A stretch of DNA of 38,359 nucleotides from CALMEH01 sp031409875 (GTDB lineage: Bacteria > Acidobacteriota > Blastocatellia > Pyrinomonadales > Pyrinomonadaceae), in assembly GCA_031409875.1 (NCBI GenBank), contig JANNYB010000196.1, positions 1 to 38,359 of the forward strand, written 5' to 3'. The notes under the pieces were generated by a model. The model did not search any database. It was not told the origin of the DNA and worked only from the letters and a program-made list of their open reading frames with translations. Made by a program: the position numbers and the translations under genes. How positions within the stretch are numbered: the first letter of the stretch is position 1; each line of letters opens with the position of its first letter. Shown one piece after another: positions 15,661 through 22,721 of this stretch.

Positions 15661-16983
15661 TTATAACTCGACTTTCTTTATCTCAATATTTTTAATTTTC
15701 ACGGTTCGGTTTTCTTCATCAAGCGATTCAAAATTATAAACAATCGTGATTTTCGATTTAATATTTGTCGGTAAAAACTTTGATTCGAGCGCGGCTTTTT
15801 CGCAAAGATTTTTTAGAATCGGATGTCCTGCCCAAGATTTTGCTTCGACAACTTTTCCTTGTTCGTTTATTTTTGCTTCAACTGAAATACTTGGATTTGT
15901 TCCAAATCTGCAATTACAAAACGGCGGCGGCGGACTAACCAAATCAATCGGAGTTCCAATAACGGTTTTATCGTTGCTTTCAATATCAGTATCAACCGTG
16001 CCATCAGGTTTGATTTTATAAATCAGCAAGGCTTTTACTCTAATCGGAGCAGAATTTATAAAAGACGGCGCAAACTTTGCATATCGCGCCGCAGATTCAC
16101 AAAAAGAACGAAGAGCCGGATGTCCTGAAACTGCTTTTGCATTAATAACATTTCCGTTTTCGTCAACAATTATAACTACACCTACAATTTGAGTTTCTTT
16201 TAGTCTTAAATGTCTCGGATGAACAATATTTCCGAGCGGCGGTTTTGGAAGATTTATAGCTTTATCGTTGGCAATTCCAACGGTTAGGCATTTTGAAAGG
16301 CTATCGAAGTTATATACGATTTTACTTAACTCATAAACATCATTATCGCCGTTGAAATTGCTTGGTGAAAAAGTCGAGTTCAAAACGGCTTCTTCCGCCG
16401 CTTCAAACAATATTTCATCTCCCGAAATCGCTTTTGCGGCAAAAACTTTTCCATTCCAACTATGAAACAAAGTCAAAACTTCGACCTTTCCGTTTGCACA
16501 AGCATTTCTTGCTTCTTCCGTATATTTCGGAATTTCGAGATTTTTCGCCTTGCCATTGACAATTGCCGTCCGAAAATCGAGAATTGGCAAAATTGGTTTC
16601 GGATTTTTGTTTTCGACAATTTTTCCCGTTGAATCTTCCAATTTGAAAACCAAAGTTCCTGTGCCGTAAATTGTGTTAAATTCTTTCAAAATCGGCGCGA
16701 ATTCAGCTTTCAACGCGGCTTCTTCGGCAGATTTTCGCAACAACGGATTTCCTGTGATTGTCTTTGCTTCAATAACTTTTCCCGTTTGCAGTTCGATCTT
16801 GATTAGAACTGTTACGTTTCCGGCAATTCGAGGCTGAATACTCAGATAATTCGGCATTTGCAAAACTTTTGCTCTTTCATTCAAAACTCCTAAATTTAGC
16901 ATTTTAGAAATCTTAGATTCTTGCCCAAAGACATTTCCGCAAAGACTTAACGCCAAAGCCGTCAACAAAATAAAGTTTTTCAT
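15661..16983 (-). CDS. Secreted protein with four TonB C-terminal-like repeats
   Basis: 440 residues with a signal peptide (residues 1-20, ending VFGQ). Four units share the TonB_C pattern in which a beta strand is followed by AKxxxGxxxLxxxAExAxxxxxFxP: near residues 72 (TITGNPLLRKSAEEAAL), 185 (AISGDEILFEAAEEAVL), 283 (AVSGHPALRSFCESAAR) and 385 (SWAGHPILKNLCEKAAL). There is no ExbB/ExbD-binding transmembrane anchor or proline-rich spacer, so it is not an ordinary TonB energy transducer; a periplasmic binding or scaffold role is more likely. It is divergent from the sigma factor gene with a 61-base gap. Confidence 0.75.
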   Translation of the reverse strand: MKNFILLTALALSLCGNVFGQESKISKMLNLGVLNERAKVLQMPNYLSIQPRIAGNVTVLIKIELQTGKVIEAKTITGNPLLRKSAEEAALKAEFAPILKEFNTIYGTGTLVFKLEDSTGKIVENKNPKPILPILDFRTAIVNGKAKNLEIPKYTEEARNACANGKVEVLTLFHSWNGKVFAAKAISGDEILFEAAEEAVLNSTFSPSNFNGDNDVYELSKIVYNFDSLSKCLTVGIANDKAINLPKPPLGNIVHPRHLRLKETQIVGVVIIVDENGNVINAKAVSGHPALRSFCESAARYAKFAPSFINSAPIRVKALLIYKIKPDGTVDTDIESNDKTVIGTPIDLVSPPPPFCNCRFGTNPSISVEAKINEQGKVVEAKSWAGHPILKNLCEKAALESKFLPTNIKSKITIVYNFESLDEENRTVKIKNIEIKKVEL

Positions 16984-17044
16984 AGATGATTTGACACCGA
17001 AACTTCTAAAAAGTTCCCAAAGTCTGCTAAACTTTGCAAGTTAA

Positions 17045-18073
17045 ATGAATCCGTCAGCCGAAAAAATTGTTGAAGAAGCAACAGCGCGAATAATTTCGCG
17101 TGCTGCAAATTCGCGTGGGTTGGAGATTGCGGATTTGTTGCCGCGTGTTTCGGCGGGTTTGGGGAAATATCTTTTGCGCGATAATGAGAATGCTTCAAGT
17201 GTTGAAATAAAACAGTTTATTGATGAACTTCGGGCTGATGATTTGTGTTTGATTTTGGCTTGCGAGAAAAATATCGAATCGGCTTGGAACGACTTGGTGG
17301 CGAATTTTGATGCGACGGTGAAATCGGCGGCGCGAAAAATGTCGCAGAATTCGGAAGATGCCGAAGACCTTGCGAGTTCGATTTGGGCGGAACTTTTCGG
17401 TCTGAAACACGACAAAGACGGAAAATTGAAAACAAAACTTTCGTATTATTCCGGTCGCGGAAGTTTGGGCGGTTGGCTTCGTGCGGTTGTTTCGCAACTT
17501 GCGATTGATGGATTTCGCAAGCAATCGAAATTCGTGCAAATCGAAGAAAACAGAGAGTTTGAGAATTTAGCAAACGAATCAGCAGAGAAAAATGACGGCT
17601 TAAATATCGTCGCGCACACGGACACGCCCGAAGAAATTTTCAGCGAAAAACAAACTTCAAAAGACGTTTCCGAAGCATTTTCGCAAGCGATTTCTGAACT
17701 CGAAGCAGAAGATAAATTGCTTTTAAAACTTTATTATTTCGACGATTTGAAATTAAAAGACATCGGACAAACTTTAGGTTTTCACGAAGCGACGGCAAGC
17801 CGAAAACTCGTCCGCGTGCAGACGGAAATTCGCAAATCGGTTGAAAAAATTCTAAAAAACAAACACGGCTGGAACGAAAAAGAAATCAAACAAAATTTGT
17901 CTGAAACAGCATCAAAACTCGGCATCAGCTTTGAAAAAATGTTTACTGTTTTGCTGATTTTCGCCTTTGCTTTGACTGGAGCGCAAGCGTCCCCGCTTGC
18001 AATGAGCGCAGAGCGCGAAAAAGCGTTTGACAGCAAACCAGTTTATTTTTTGCACACGCGGTTACACCGATGA
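17045..18073 (+). CDS. ECF-like sigma-70 family RNA polymerase sigma factor
   Basis: 342 residues. A long N-terminal extension (about 75 residues) precedes region 2 (AWNDLVANFDATVKSAARKM, SEDAEDLASSIWAELF, GRGSLGGWLRAVVSQLAIDGFRK, residues about 80-160). Region 4 follows near 210-265 (EDKLLLKLYYFDDLKLKDIGQTLGFHEATASRKLVRVQ), a helix-turn-helix that reads the -35 element. The last 33 residues are encoded by the inverted repeat at 17975-18113 and look foreign; beyond the stop, the same frame stays open to a TGA that overlaps the next gene's ATG. The downstream gene encodes a membrane protein with a zinc finger, the usual anti-sigma partner. Confidence 0.85.
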   Translation: MNPSAEKIVEEATARIISRAANSRGLEIADLLPRVSAGLGKYLLRDNENASSVEIKQFIDELRADDLCLILACEKNIESAWNDLVANFDATVKSAARKMSQNSEDAEDLASSIWAELFGLKHDKDGKLKTKLSYYSGRGSLGGWLRAVVSQLAIDGFRKQSKFVQIEENREFENLANESAEKNDGLNIVAHTDTPEEIFSEKQTSKDVSEAFSQAISELEAEDKLLLKLYYFDDLKLKDIGQTLGFHEATASRKLVRVQTEIRKSVEKILKNKHGWNEKEIKQNLSETASKLGISFEKMFTVLLIFAFALTGAQASPLAMSAEREKAFDSKPVYFLHTRLHR

Positions 18074-18113
18074 AAAACGCGGCGTTTGCAAGCGGGGACG
18101 CTTGCGCTCCAGT
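17975..18113. repeat. Inverted repeat with perfect 28-base arms inside the sigma factor 3' end
   Basis: Arms 17975-18002 and 18086-18113 are perfectly complementary and begin ACTGGAGCGCAAGCGTCCCC. The left arm is translated as TGAQASPLA in the sigma factor, and the TGA stop (18071-18073) is in the 83-base loop. GGAGCGCAAGCGTCCCCGC-like repeats are known from several bacterial genomes, so a mobile or disseminated repeat is likely. Confidence 0.92.
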
Positions 18114-18163
18114 CGTTTTTTAATGCTTGTGCAAGAAATTTTCGGCTAAGACGTTCTGATATT

Positions 18164-18183
18164 GAACATTTTGCGAAATGTTC
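18164..18183. promoter_or_regulatory. Short perfect hairpin before the anti-sigma gene
   Basis: GAACATTT and AAATGTTC form a perfect 8-base stem around TGCG, ending 15 bases before the ATG at 18199 and just before its AAAGGAT ribosome binding site. It could be a small operator or an RNA hairpin that modulates translation of the anti-sigma gene. Alternatively it is coincidental if the region is the former coding end of the sigma factor. Confidence 0.35.
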
Positions 18184-18198
18184 GATGATAAAGGATAA

Positions 18199-19278
18199 AT
18201 GATTGAAGGATTCGACAAAGAAATAGATGCAATCTTGCGGAAAGCGCGAGGTGGCGAAAGTGTGATTTTAAATAATTCGCATTTAGACGCGGATGAAATT
18301 TCTGCGTTTGCCGAAAATGCTTTGCCCGAAAAGTCGAAACCGCTTTATACAAAACATTTAGCCGATTGCGATAGATGCCGCCGAATTCTTTCAAATATCA
18401 TTTCGTTAAATTCTGAAGCCGAAATTGTTCCGGCTTTTGTTGCGGCAAAAGAAATTCAAACCGCGCCGTCTGCGCCTTGGTATCGGAGGCTTTTCGCGTT
18501 TCCGAATTTGGCGTATTCGCTTGGCGCATTGGTTTTGGTTTTCGGCGGTTTGATTGGATTTACGGTTTTGCAAAGTTTGAAATCAGGCGAAATTTCGCAA
18601 ATAAACGACAAGCCTTTTGAACCGAAAAGTGTGCCGGCTGCAAACACTGCAAGCAACACGATGGCAACATCAAATGCAACAACGGCAACGAATTCGACAA
18701 CGGCAAATACATCGGTGAATTCAAATTCGGCGGCGGTTTCTCCGTCAAATTCCGCAACAAGTTCGACGGCAAATACAGCCGTTGCGAATTCGAGTATCAA
18801 ACAAAATTCTCCGGCAAAAGAGAAACTGGAAGACAAAACGAAAAAAGCCGACGAATATTATTGTCAAGATTGCGGTTCGGGCGATGAGGAAGCAACGCCA
18901 CAACCGACTGTTGAAACGGAAAATAAAGATGCGGTTACAACGAGAAGTCTTCCAAATCCGGTGAAAAAAGTTGAGCGCGATGAAGATACCAAAACGGATA
19001 AAAATTCAGATTCCGCTGTGCGCCAAGAGCAGAAACCAAAATTATCAAGCCCAAATTCCGGCACGACAACGACCGAAACTCAAACCGTCAGCGGCAAAAC
19101 TTTCAATCGTCGTAATAATATCTGGATTGATTCGCAATACAAAGGACAATCCACAACCAACATCACACGCGGCACGGACGATTACAAAAAACTCGATTCC
19201 GATTTGCGCCAAACCGTCGAACGATTAGGCGGAACGGTTGTCATCGTTTGGAAAGCAAAAGCGTATAAGATTCAGTAA
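18199..19278 (+). CDS. Probable zinc-finger anti-sigma factor with Ser/Thr/Asn-rich periplasmic linker
   Basis: 359 residues. The N-terminal region includes HLDADEISAFAENALPE and then KHLADCDRCRR (residues about 53-63), the HxxxCxxC signature of zf-HC2 anti-sigma factors, which hold their sigma factor at the membrane. A single transmembrane helix lies near 111-128 (ALVLVFGGLIGFTVL). Residues about 150-210 are a low-complexity Ser/Thr/Asn/Ala linker, followed by a charged region with CQDCGSGDEE and a C-terminal folded part of about 60 residues (WIDSQYKGQS ... GGTVVIVWKAKAYKI) that would sit in the periplasm and may sense the signal. AAAGGAT precedes the ATG. It directly follows the sigma factor gene. 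Confidence 0.8.
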   Translation: MIEGFDKEIDAILRKARGGESVILNNSHLDADEISAFAENALPEKSKPLYTKHLADCDRCRRILSNIISLNSEAEIVPAFVAAKEIQTAPSAPWYRRLFAFPNLAYSLGALVLVFGGLIGFTVLQSLKSGEISQINDKPFEPKSVPAANTASNTMATSNATTATNSTTANTSVNSNSAAVSPSNSATSSTANTAVANSSIKQNSPAKEKLEDKTKKADEYYCQDCGSGDEEATPQPTVETENKDAVTTRSLPNPVKKVERDEDTKTDKNSDSAVRQEQKPKLSSPNSGTTTTETQTVSGKTFNRRNNIWIDSQYKGQSTTNITRGTDDYKKLDSDLRQTVERLGGTVVIVWKAKAYKIQ

Positions 19279-19298
19279 TTCGACTGACGCGATAAATG

Positions 19299-19565
19299 AT
19301 TTTAGCCCGATTTATCGGGCTTTCGCCGCAGGCGCAGTTAGCCGCGTCCGTTCACGGCGCGGGTAGGAATGAAACTGAAACAAAAGGGCGTTTTAACGTC
19401 CTTCTCTTCTGCTTTAGCTTTTCGGTTTGCAAAATTTAGTGTCTAAAGCCAAAGAAAAGGACGTTAAAACGCCCTTTTGAAAAATTTTCGCCAACGAACC
19501 GCGCCGTGAACGGACGCGGCTAAGTGCCGCGAAACGCGGAAAGCCTCGTGAACGAGGCTAAAATT
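19299..19565. repeat. Nested inverted repeat, GCCCGATTTATCGGGC family, copy 1
   Basis: A 267-base element made of stacked palindromes. Left to right: TAGCCCGATTTATCGGGCT, a GCGTCCGTTCACGGCGC stem, AAGGGCGTTTTAACGTCCTT, then the complementary AAGGACGTTAAAACGCCCTT, the GCGCCGTGAACGGACGC stem and AGCCTCGTGAACGAGGCT. Large arms pair across the whole element. A second, inverted copy lies at 31110-31370. It fills the gap between the anti-sigma gene and the first TIMP-like gene; no other content is seen in that gap. Confidence 0.9.
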
Positions 19566-19591
19566 ATTCAAGGATAAGCCGTTAAAATTTT

Positions 19592-20062
19592 ATGAAAATT
19601 CTTGCGTCAATCTTAATTTTGTTTCTCGCCTATAACGCAGTTTCGGCGTGCAATTGCAGTATGCCGAATGAAGAGAAAAAAAAAGACGCGGTGAAAACTT
19701 CTTCGGCAATTTTTTACGGAAAAGTAATTTCGACGAGTCCTGCGGAAAATAGCGAAATTGATGTAAAGTTTCAAGTTTTGGAAAGTTGGAAAGGCATAGA
19801 AACAAACGAAATTATCATCAAAACAAACAGGTCAATGTGCGGCGCAAAATTCAATGTCGGCGAAACGAAAATGATTTACAGCAACAGCACACCGCTTTCG
19901 GCAAATGTTTGCTCGATGCTTTTGGTTGACGAAAAATTAGTGCGCGAAACTTTGGGCAAAGGCAAACGCTTTGAAGATTTACCTGCGCCGCAATCTGAAA
20001 ACAAAGAATCGGAAGGCTTTTTTGCGTGGCTTTGGCGGAAAATTACTTCGATTTTCTCGTGA
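19592..20062 (+). CDS. Secreted TIMP/NTR-like protein, paralogue 1
   Basis: 156 residues. A signal peptide ends at VSA, leaving a mature N-terminus that starts CNC, the Cys-X-Cys start typical of netrin-like/TIMP-like domains. The pattern then reads FYGKV, VKFQVLESWKG, NEIIIKT, CGAKFNVGE and a last cysteine in NVCSM, so two disulfides are likely. The final 20 residues include a tryptophan-rich amphipathic segment (FFAWLWRKITSIF) that could bind membrane. Function in bacteria is unknown; the animal members inhibit metalloproteases, but that should not be assumed here. It forms a tandem pair with the next gene. Confidence 0.75.
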   Translation: MKILASILILFLAYNAVSACNCSMPNEEKKKDAVKTSSAIFYGKVISTSPAENSEIDVKFQVLESWKGIETNEIIIKTNRSMCGAKFNVGETKMIYSNSTPLSANVCSMLLVDEKLVRETLGKGKRFEDLPAPQSENKESEGFFAWLWRKITSIFS

Positions 20063-20076
20063 GATTTGTCCTTCTT

Positions 20077-20104
20077 TTGAGTAATACGGGTTATCGAATA
20101 TAAT
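20077..20104 (+). promoter_or_regulatory. Candidate sigma-70-like promoter of the second TIMP-like gene
   Basis: TTGAGT at 20077-20082 and TATAAT at 20099-20104 are separated by 16 bases. The expected start point falls at or next to the ATG at 20112, so the transcript would be leaderless or nearly so. No ribosome binding site precedes that ATG, which is compatible. The call rests on consensus match only. Confidence 0.35.
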
Positions 20105-20111
20105 AAATTTT

Positions 20112-20540
20112 ATGAAAACTTTCTGTTCAATTTTGATAATATTTTTCGCATATAATTTGGCGTTGGCGTGCAGTTGTCAGAGAGGGCAGACTGAAGAAGA
20201 AAAAATTGAGGTGATAAATGACGTTTCAATTATTTTTTACGGAAAAGTTGTTTCGATAAGTTCCGCTGACAATAAACTTAAGGTGAAATTTCAGGTTTCG
20301 AGAAGCTGGAAAGGTTTGAATAAAAACGAAATTATTGTTACCACCGCATCGAGCAGTCCGGCTTGCGGAGCTAAATTTAACGTCGGTGAATCGAGGACGG
20401 TTTATGCTACCGACAATCCTGTGTCAACGAGCAGTTGTTGGATGATGATGGTTGATGAAAAATTAGTTCGCCAACAATTAGGCGAGGGCAAAAGTTTTGC
20501 GACGTTGCCGCGCCGCAAACCGAAACGAAAGAAACCATAA
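20112..20540 (+). CDS. Secreted TIMP/NTR-like protein, paralogue 2
   Basis: 142 residues, clearly homologous to the previous gene along its whole length: signal peptide ending LALA, mature start CSC, then FYGKVVSIS, VKFQVSRSWKG, NEIIVTT, CGAKFNVGES, SSCWMMMVDEKLVRQQLGEGK. All four cysteines align. The C-terminus differs: a short tail of Arg and Lys (RRKPKRKKP) replaces the tryptophan-rich tail of paralogue 1. The pair arose by tandem duplication. A 49-base gap with a candidate promoter separates them, so the second gene may be independently expressed. Confidence 0.75.
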   Translation: MKTFCSILIIFFAYNLALACSCQRGQTEEEKIEVINDVSIIFYGKVVSISSADNKLKVKFQVSRSWKGLNKNEIIVTTASSSPACGAKFNVGESRTVYATDNPVSTSSCWMMMVDEKLVRQQLGEGKSFATLPRRKPKRKKP

Positions 20541-20667
20541 ATGTTTCGCACGGATTTGGCGGAAAATCGCTCCAAATTTTCGGCAGAAACTTTTTAACTT
20601 TAACTCGCATCACACGAAACAGCATAAATTTTAGTGCTTTTCGTGTTTTTTTGTGGATAATAAACGT

Positions 20668-22641
20668 ATGAAAGTTTCAGTTTTGCTTTTGTGTTTTTTG
20701 TGTTTTTTCGTGGCGATTTCAAACGCGCAACCGGTTTGGCAGGCGAATCTTGACGGGAAATTGGCGTTTTATCAAACTACGGATTTCGGGATTGTTTTGG
20801 CGGGAACGAATAATTCGCTTTACGCGCTTGATGGTCAAACGGGCGAAAAATTGTGGCGCAAATCGCATAAAGGTTTGAGTGAAACTTCGATTACGCCGAT
20901 TCCTTCGACGGATTTAATTTTGGTTTCGCTCGATGAAGGCGACAAATCGCGTGTCGAAGCGGTTGATTTGCTTTCGGGCGAAACTTTGTGGAAAAGCGAT
21001 AAATTAAAAGGCGACGTAATGCAGTTGGCAGTTGAGCCGGAGCAAGATTTATTGGTTGTGGTTTTGGTCAAAAAAGCGAAAGGAAAAGTCGGCGAAGAAC
21101 TCAAACGCTCGCCGCAAATTCACGTTTTGCAACTTTCAAACGGCAACGAACTTTGGAAAAAAGAACTCGATTCCGATGTCGAAATGATGCCTTCGCAGTT
21201 TGGTGAAAATTTAGGCGAAATTCCATTTACGCTTGATAATTATCGTGCGCCGCTGATTTTGGACGGCAAGATTTATGTTTTTTACGAAGGCGCGACTTCT
21301 TACGATGCAAAAACCGGAAAGGAAGGCGAACGCGAAAAATTCAAAGTCAACGAAAGCGGTCTGGCGTTGACGGAAGCGGACGTGATTTTCGATGAAAAAT
21401 TTATTTACACTTCAGGGCGCGGAAAAGTTCGCGCCGTCAATCGTCAAACAAATAAAGTCGAATGGGAAGCGAAAGATTTGGGCGTTTGCGCGGAAATGGC
21501 AGTCGTCGGAAATGTTTTATTTGTTCGGACAGGCGGACAATTTACGCGAATTAAAGACGGCGAAACGGAAGAAAAAGGCTCGTTTGGCGTGTCCGCGATT
21601 GACACGGGTAACGGCAAAACTCTCTGGCGTTACAAAGGCGCGGACAAAGGAATTACGAATTTTGTTTTTGCAGATGCAAACACAATTTTGATTGCGGACA
21701 AAGACGATTTAATCAAGATTGACGCACGAAACGGCAAGAAAATCGGCGAATTTGAACACGATGTCGAGAAAGCGCAATTCGTTTTAATCAACGAAAGCGG
21801 AAACGCCGTTGTCGGCGGACGTGATGAGATTGCGGCGTTCGGAGTCCAAAGTTTCAAGTCCAAAGTCCAAAGTCAGTCGGAATTTACAAAAATAAAATTC
21901 ACCACTCAAGACAGACAACTTGGGACTTTAGACTTTGGACTTGAGACTAACGCACTTTGGCGCGTCAAACATAAAGCTCCTTCACGGGGCGTTTTTCGCA
22001 TCGTTGCGGGAATTGCGCTTCGTGCCGCGGCGATATATTTTCGTTATGGCGGGCTGGCGACTTCGGCGTTGAATATTTTTCGCGGTGCTTCGATTGCGCG
22101 TTCGATTTTGTCGCTGCGTTGGTCAGGTTTGAAATCGCGTTTCGGTTCGTTTGATTTGACGACGCTGGCTTCAAATTCGGTGAAAAATTACGTTACAAAT
22201 CGCATCAACGTCTTTGGAATTGCTTCGCGCACGCCAAAATTATTGAATAGCATCAGCGGTTTGCAAATCATTACGCCGTCGCAAATTCGTAGTAAAATTA
22301 CGAACGGCATTGTCCAAAAAATCACACCTTCACGCGAGAGTTTGCAGGAAAGTTTTCTCGATAAAATTGATCCGATTCGCCAAGTTGAACGGCTTTCGGA
22401 TTATTTACTGAGAAGAAAACGTCTGGCGGATTTGCGCGGAAATTATATGTATTATTACACCGATTTGCCAAAACCTTTTGACAAAAAAGGCTTGGTCGGC
22501 GTAAATGTCCACACCGGAAAAGATGCGCGTTTTGTTTTAATTTCTGACCCTGATGCACGTTTTACGACCGACGAAACGAGCGGTTTGCTCTATTCGGCAG
22601 ATGGTTCAACGCTTAAGGCTTTTGATGTTTTGGATAGATAG
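20668..22641 (+). CDS. Secreted PQQ-type beta-propeller protein with hydrophobic C-terminal region
   Basis: 657 residues from the ATG at 20668, whose product starts with a clear signal peptide (ends SNAQP); a GTG 15 bases upstream is also in frame. Residues about 25-390 are PQQ-like repeats, each with an (A)xDxxTGExLW-type turn: YALDGQTGEKLWRK, EAVDLLSGETLWKS, AVNRQTNKVEWEA, SAIDTGNGKTLWRY, KIDARNGKKIG. This fits an outer-membrane or periplasmic propeller that binds protein rather than an enzyme. Residues about 395-427 are translated from an inverted repeat. The C-terminal 230 residues contain an Arg/Ala-rich amphipathic part (RIVAGIALRAAAIYFRYGG) and a final single propeller-like blade. The TAG stop is the first codon of another inverted repeat. 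Confidence 0.75.
   Translation: MKVSVLLLCFLCFFVAISNAQPVWQANLDGKLAFYQTTDFGIVLAGTNNSLYALDGQTGEKLWRKSHKGLSETSITPIPSTDLILVSLDEGDKSRVEAVDLLSGETLWKSDKLKGDVMQLAVEPEQDLLVVVLVKKAKGKVGEELKRSPQIHVLQLSNGNELWKKELDSDVEMMPSQFGENLGEIPFTLDNYRAPLILDGKIYVFYEGATSYDAKTGKEGEREKFKVNESGLALTEADVIFDEKFIYTSGRGKVRAVNRQTNKVEWEAKDLGVCAEMAVVGNVLFVRTGGQFTRIKDGETEEKGSFGVSAIDTGNGKTLWRYKGADKGITNFVFADANTILIADKDDLIKIDARNGKKIGEFEHDVEKAQFVLINESGNAVVGGRDEIAAFGVQSFKSKVQSQSEFTKIKFTTQDRQLGTLDFGLETNALWRVKHKAPSRGVFRIVAGIALRAAAIYFRYGGLATSALNIFRGASIARSILSLRWSGLKSRFGSFDLTTLASNSVKNYVTNRINVFGIASRTPKLLNSISGLQIITPSQIRSKITNGIVQKITPSRESLQESFLDKIDPIRQVERLSDYLLRRKRLADLRGNYMYYYTDLPKPFDKKGLVGVNVHTGKDARFVLISDPDARFTTDETSGLLYSADGSTLKAFDVLDR
21842..21948. 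repeat. Inverted repeat of AGTCCAAAGTC units lying in frame in a coding region
   Basis: The left arm (21850-21874) and right arm (21924-21948) pair over 25 bases with two mismatches. Units such as CAAGTCCAAAGTCCAAAGTC are internally repetitive. The reading frame of the propeller gene passes through the whole element without a stop, adding about 36 residues with no similarity to propeller blades (QSFKSKVQSQ ... GTLDFGLET). Confidence 0.88.
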
Positions 22642-22721
22642 TTTAGAGTAACGCCTTCAGGCGTGAAGAAACCGCCAGCGAAGCGCGGCGGTTTCACGCC
22701 TGAAGGCGTTACTCTAAACTA
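22639..22721. repeat. Perfect 29-base inverted repeat starting and ending at two convergent stop codons
   Basis: Arms 22639-22667 and 22693-22721 are perfect and read TAGTTTAGAGTAACGCCTTC inward. The first three bases of each arm are the TAG stop of a gene: the propeller gene on plus and the beta-helix gene on minus. A GAAACCGCC / GGCGGTTTC stem continues inside, offset by a few bases. It is a likely bidirectional terminator. Confidence 0.95.

Noticed and set aside
20653..20667. GTG start 15 bases upstream for the propeller protein
   Set aside because: The ATG at 20668 gives a normal signal peptide directly; the extra residues are charged and unhelpful for export.
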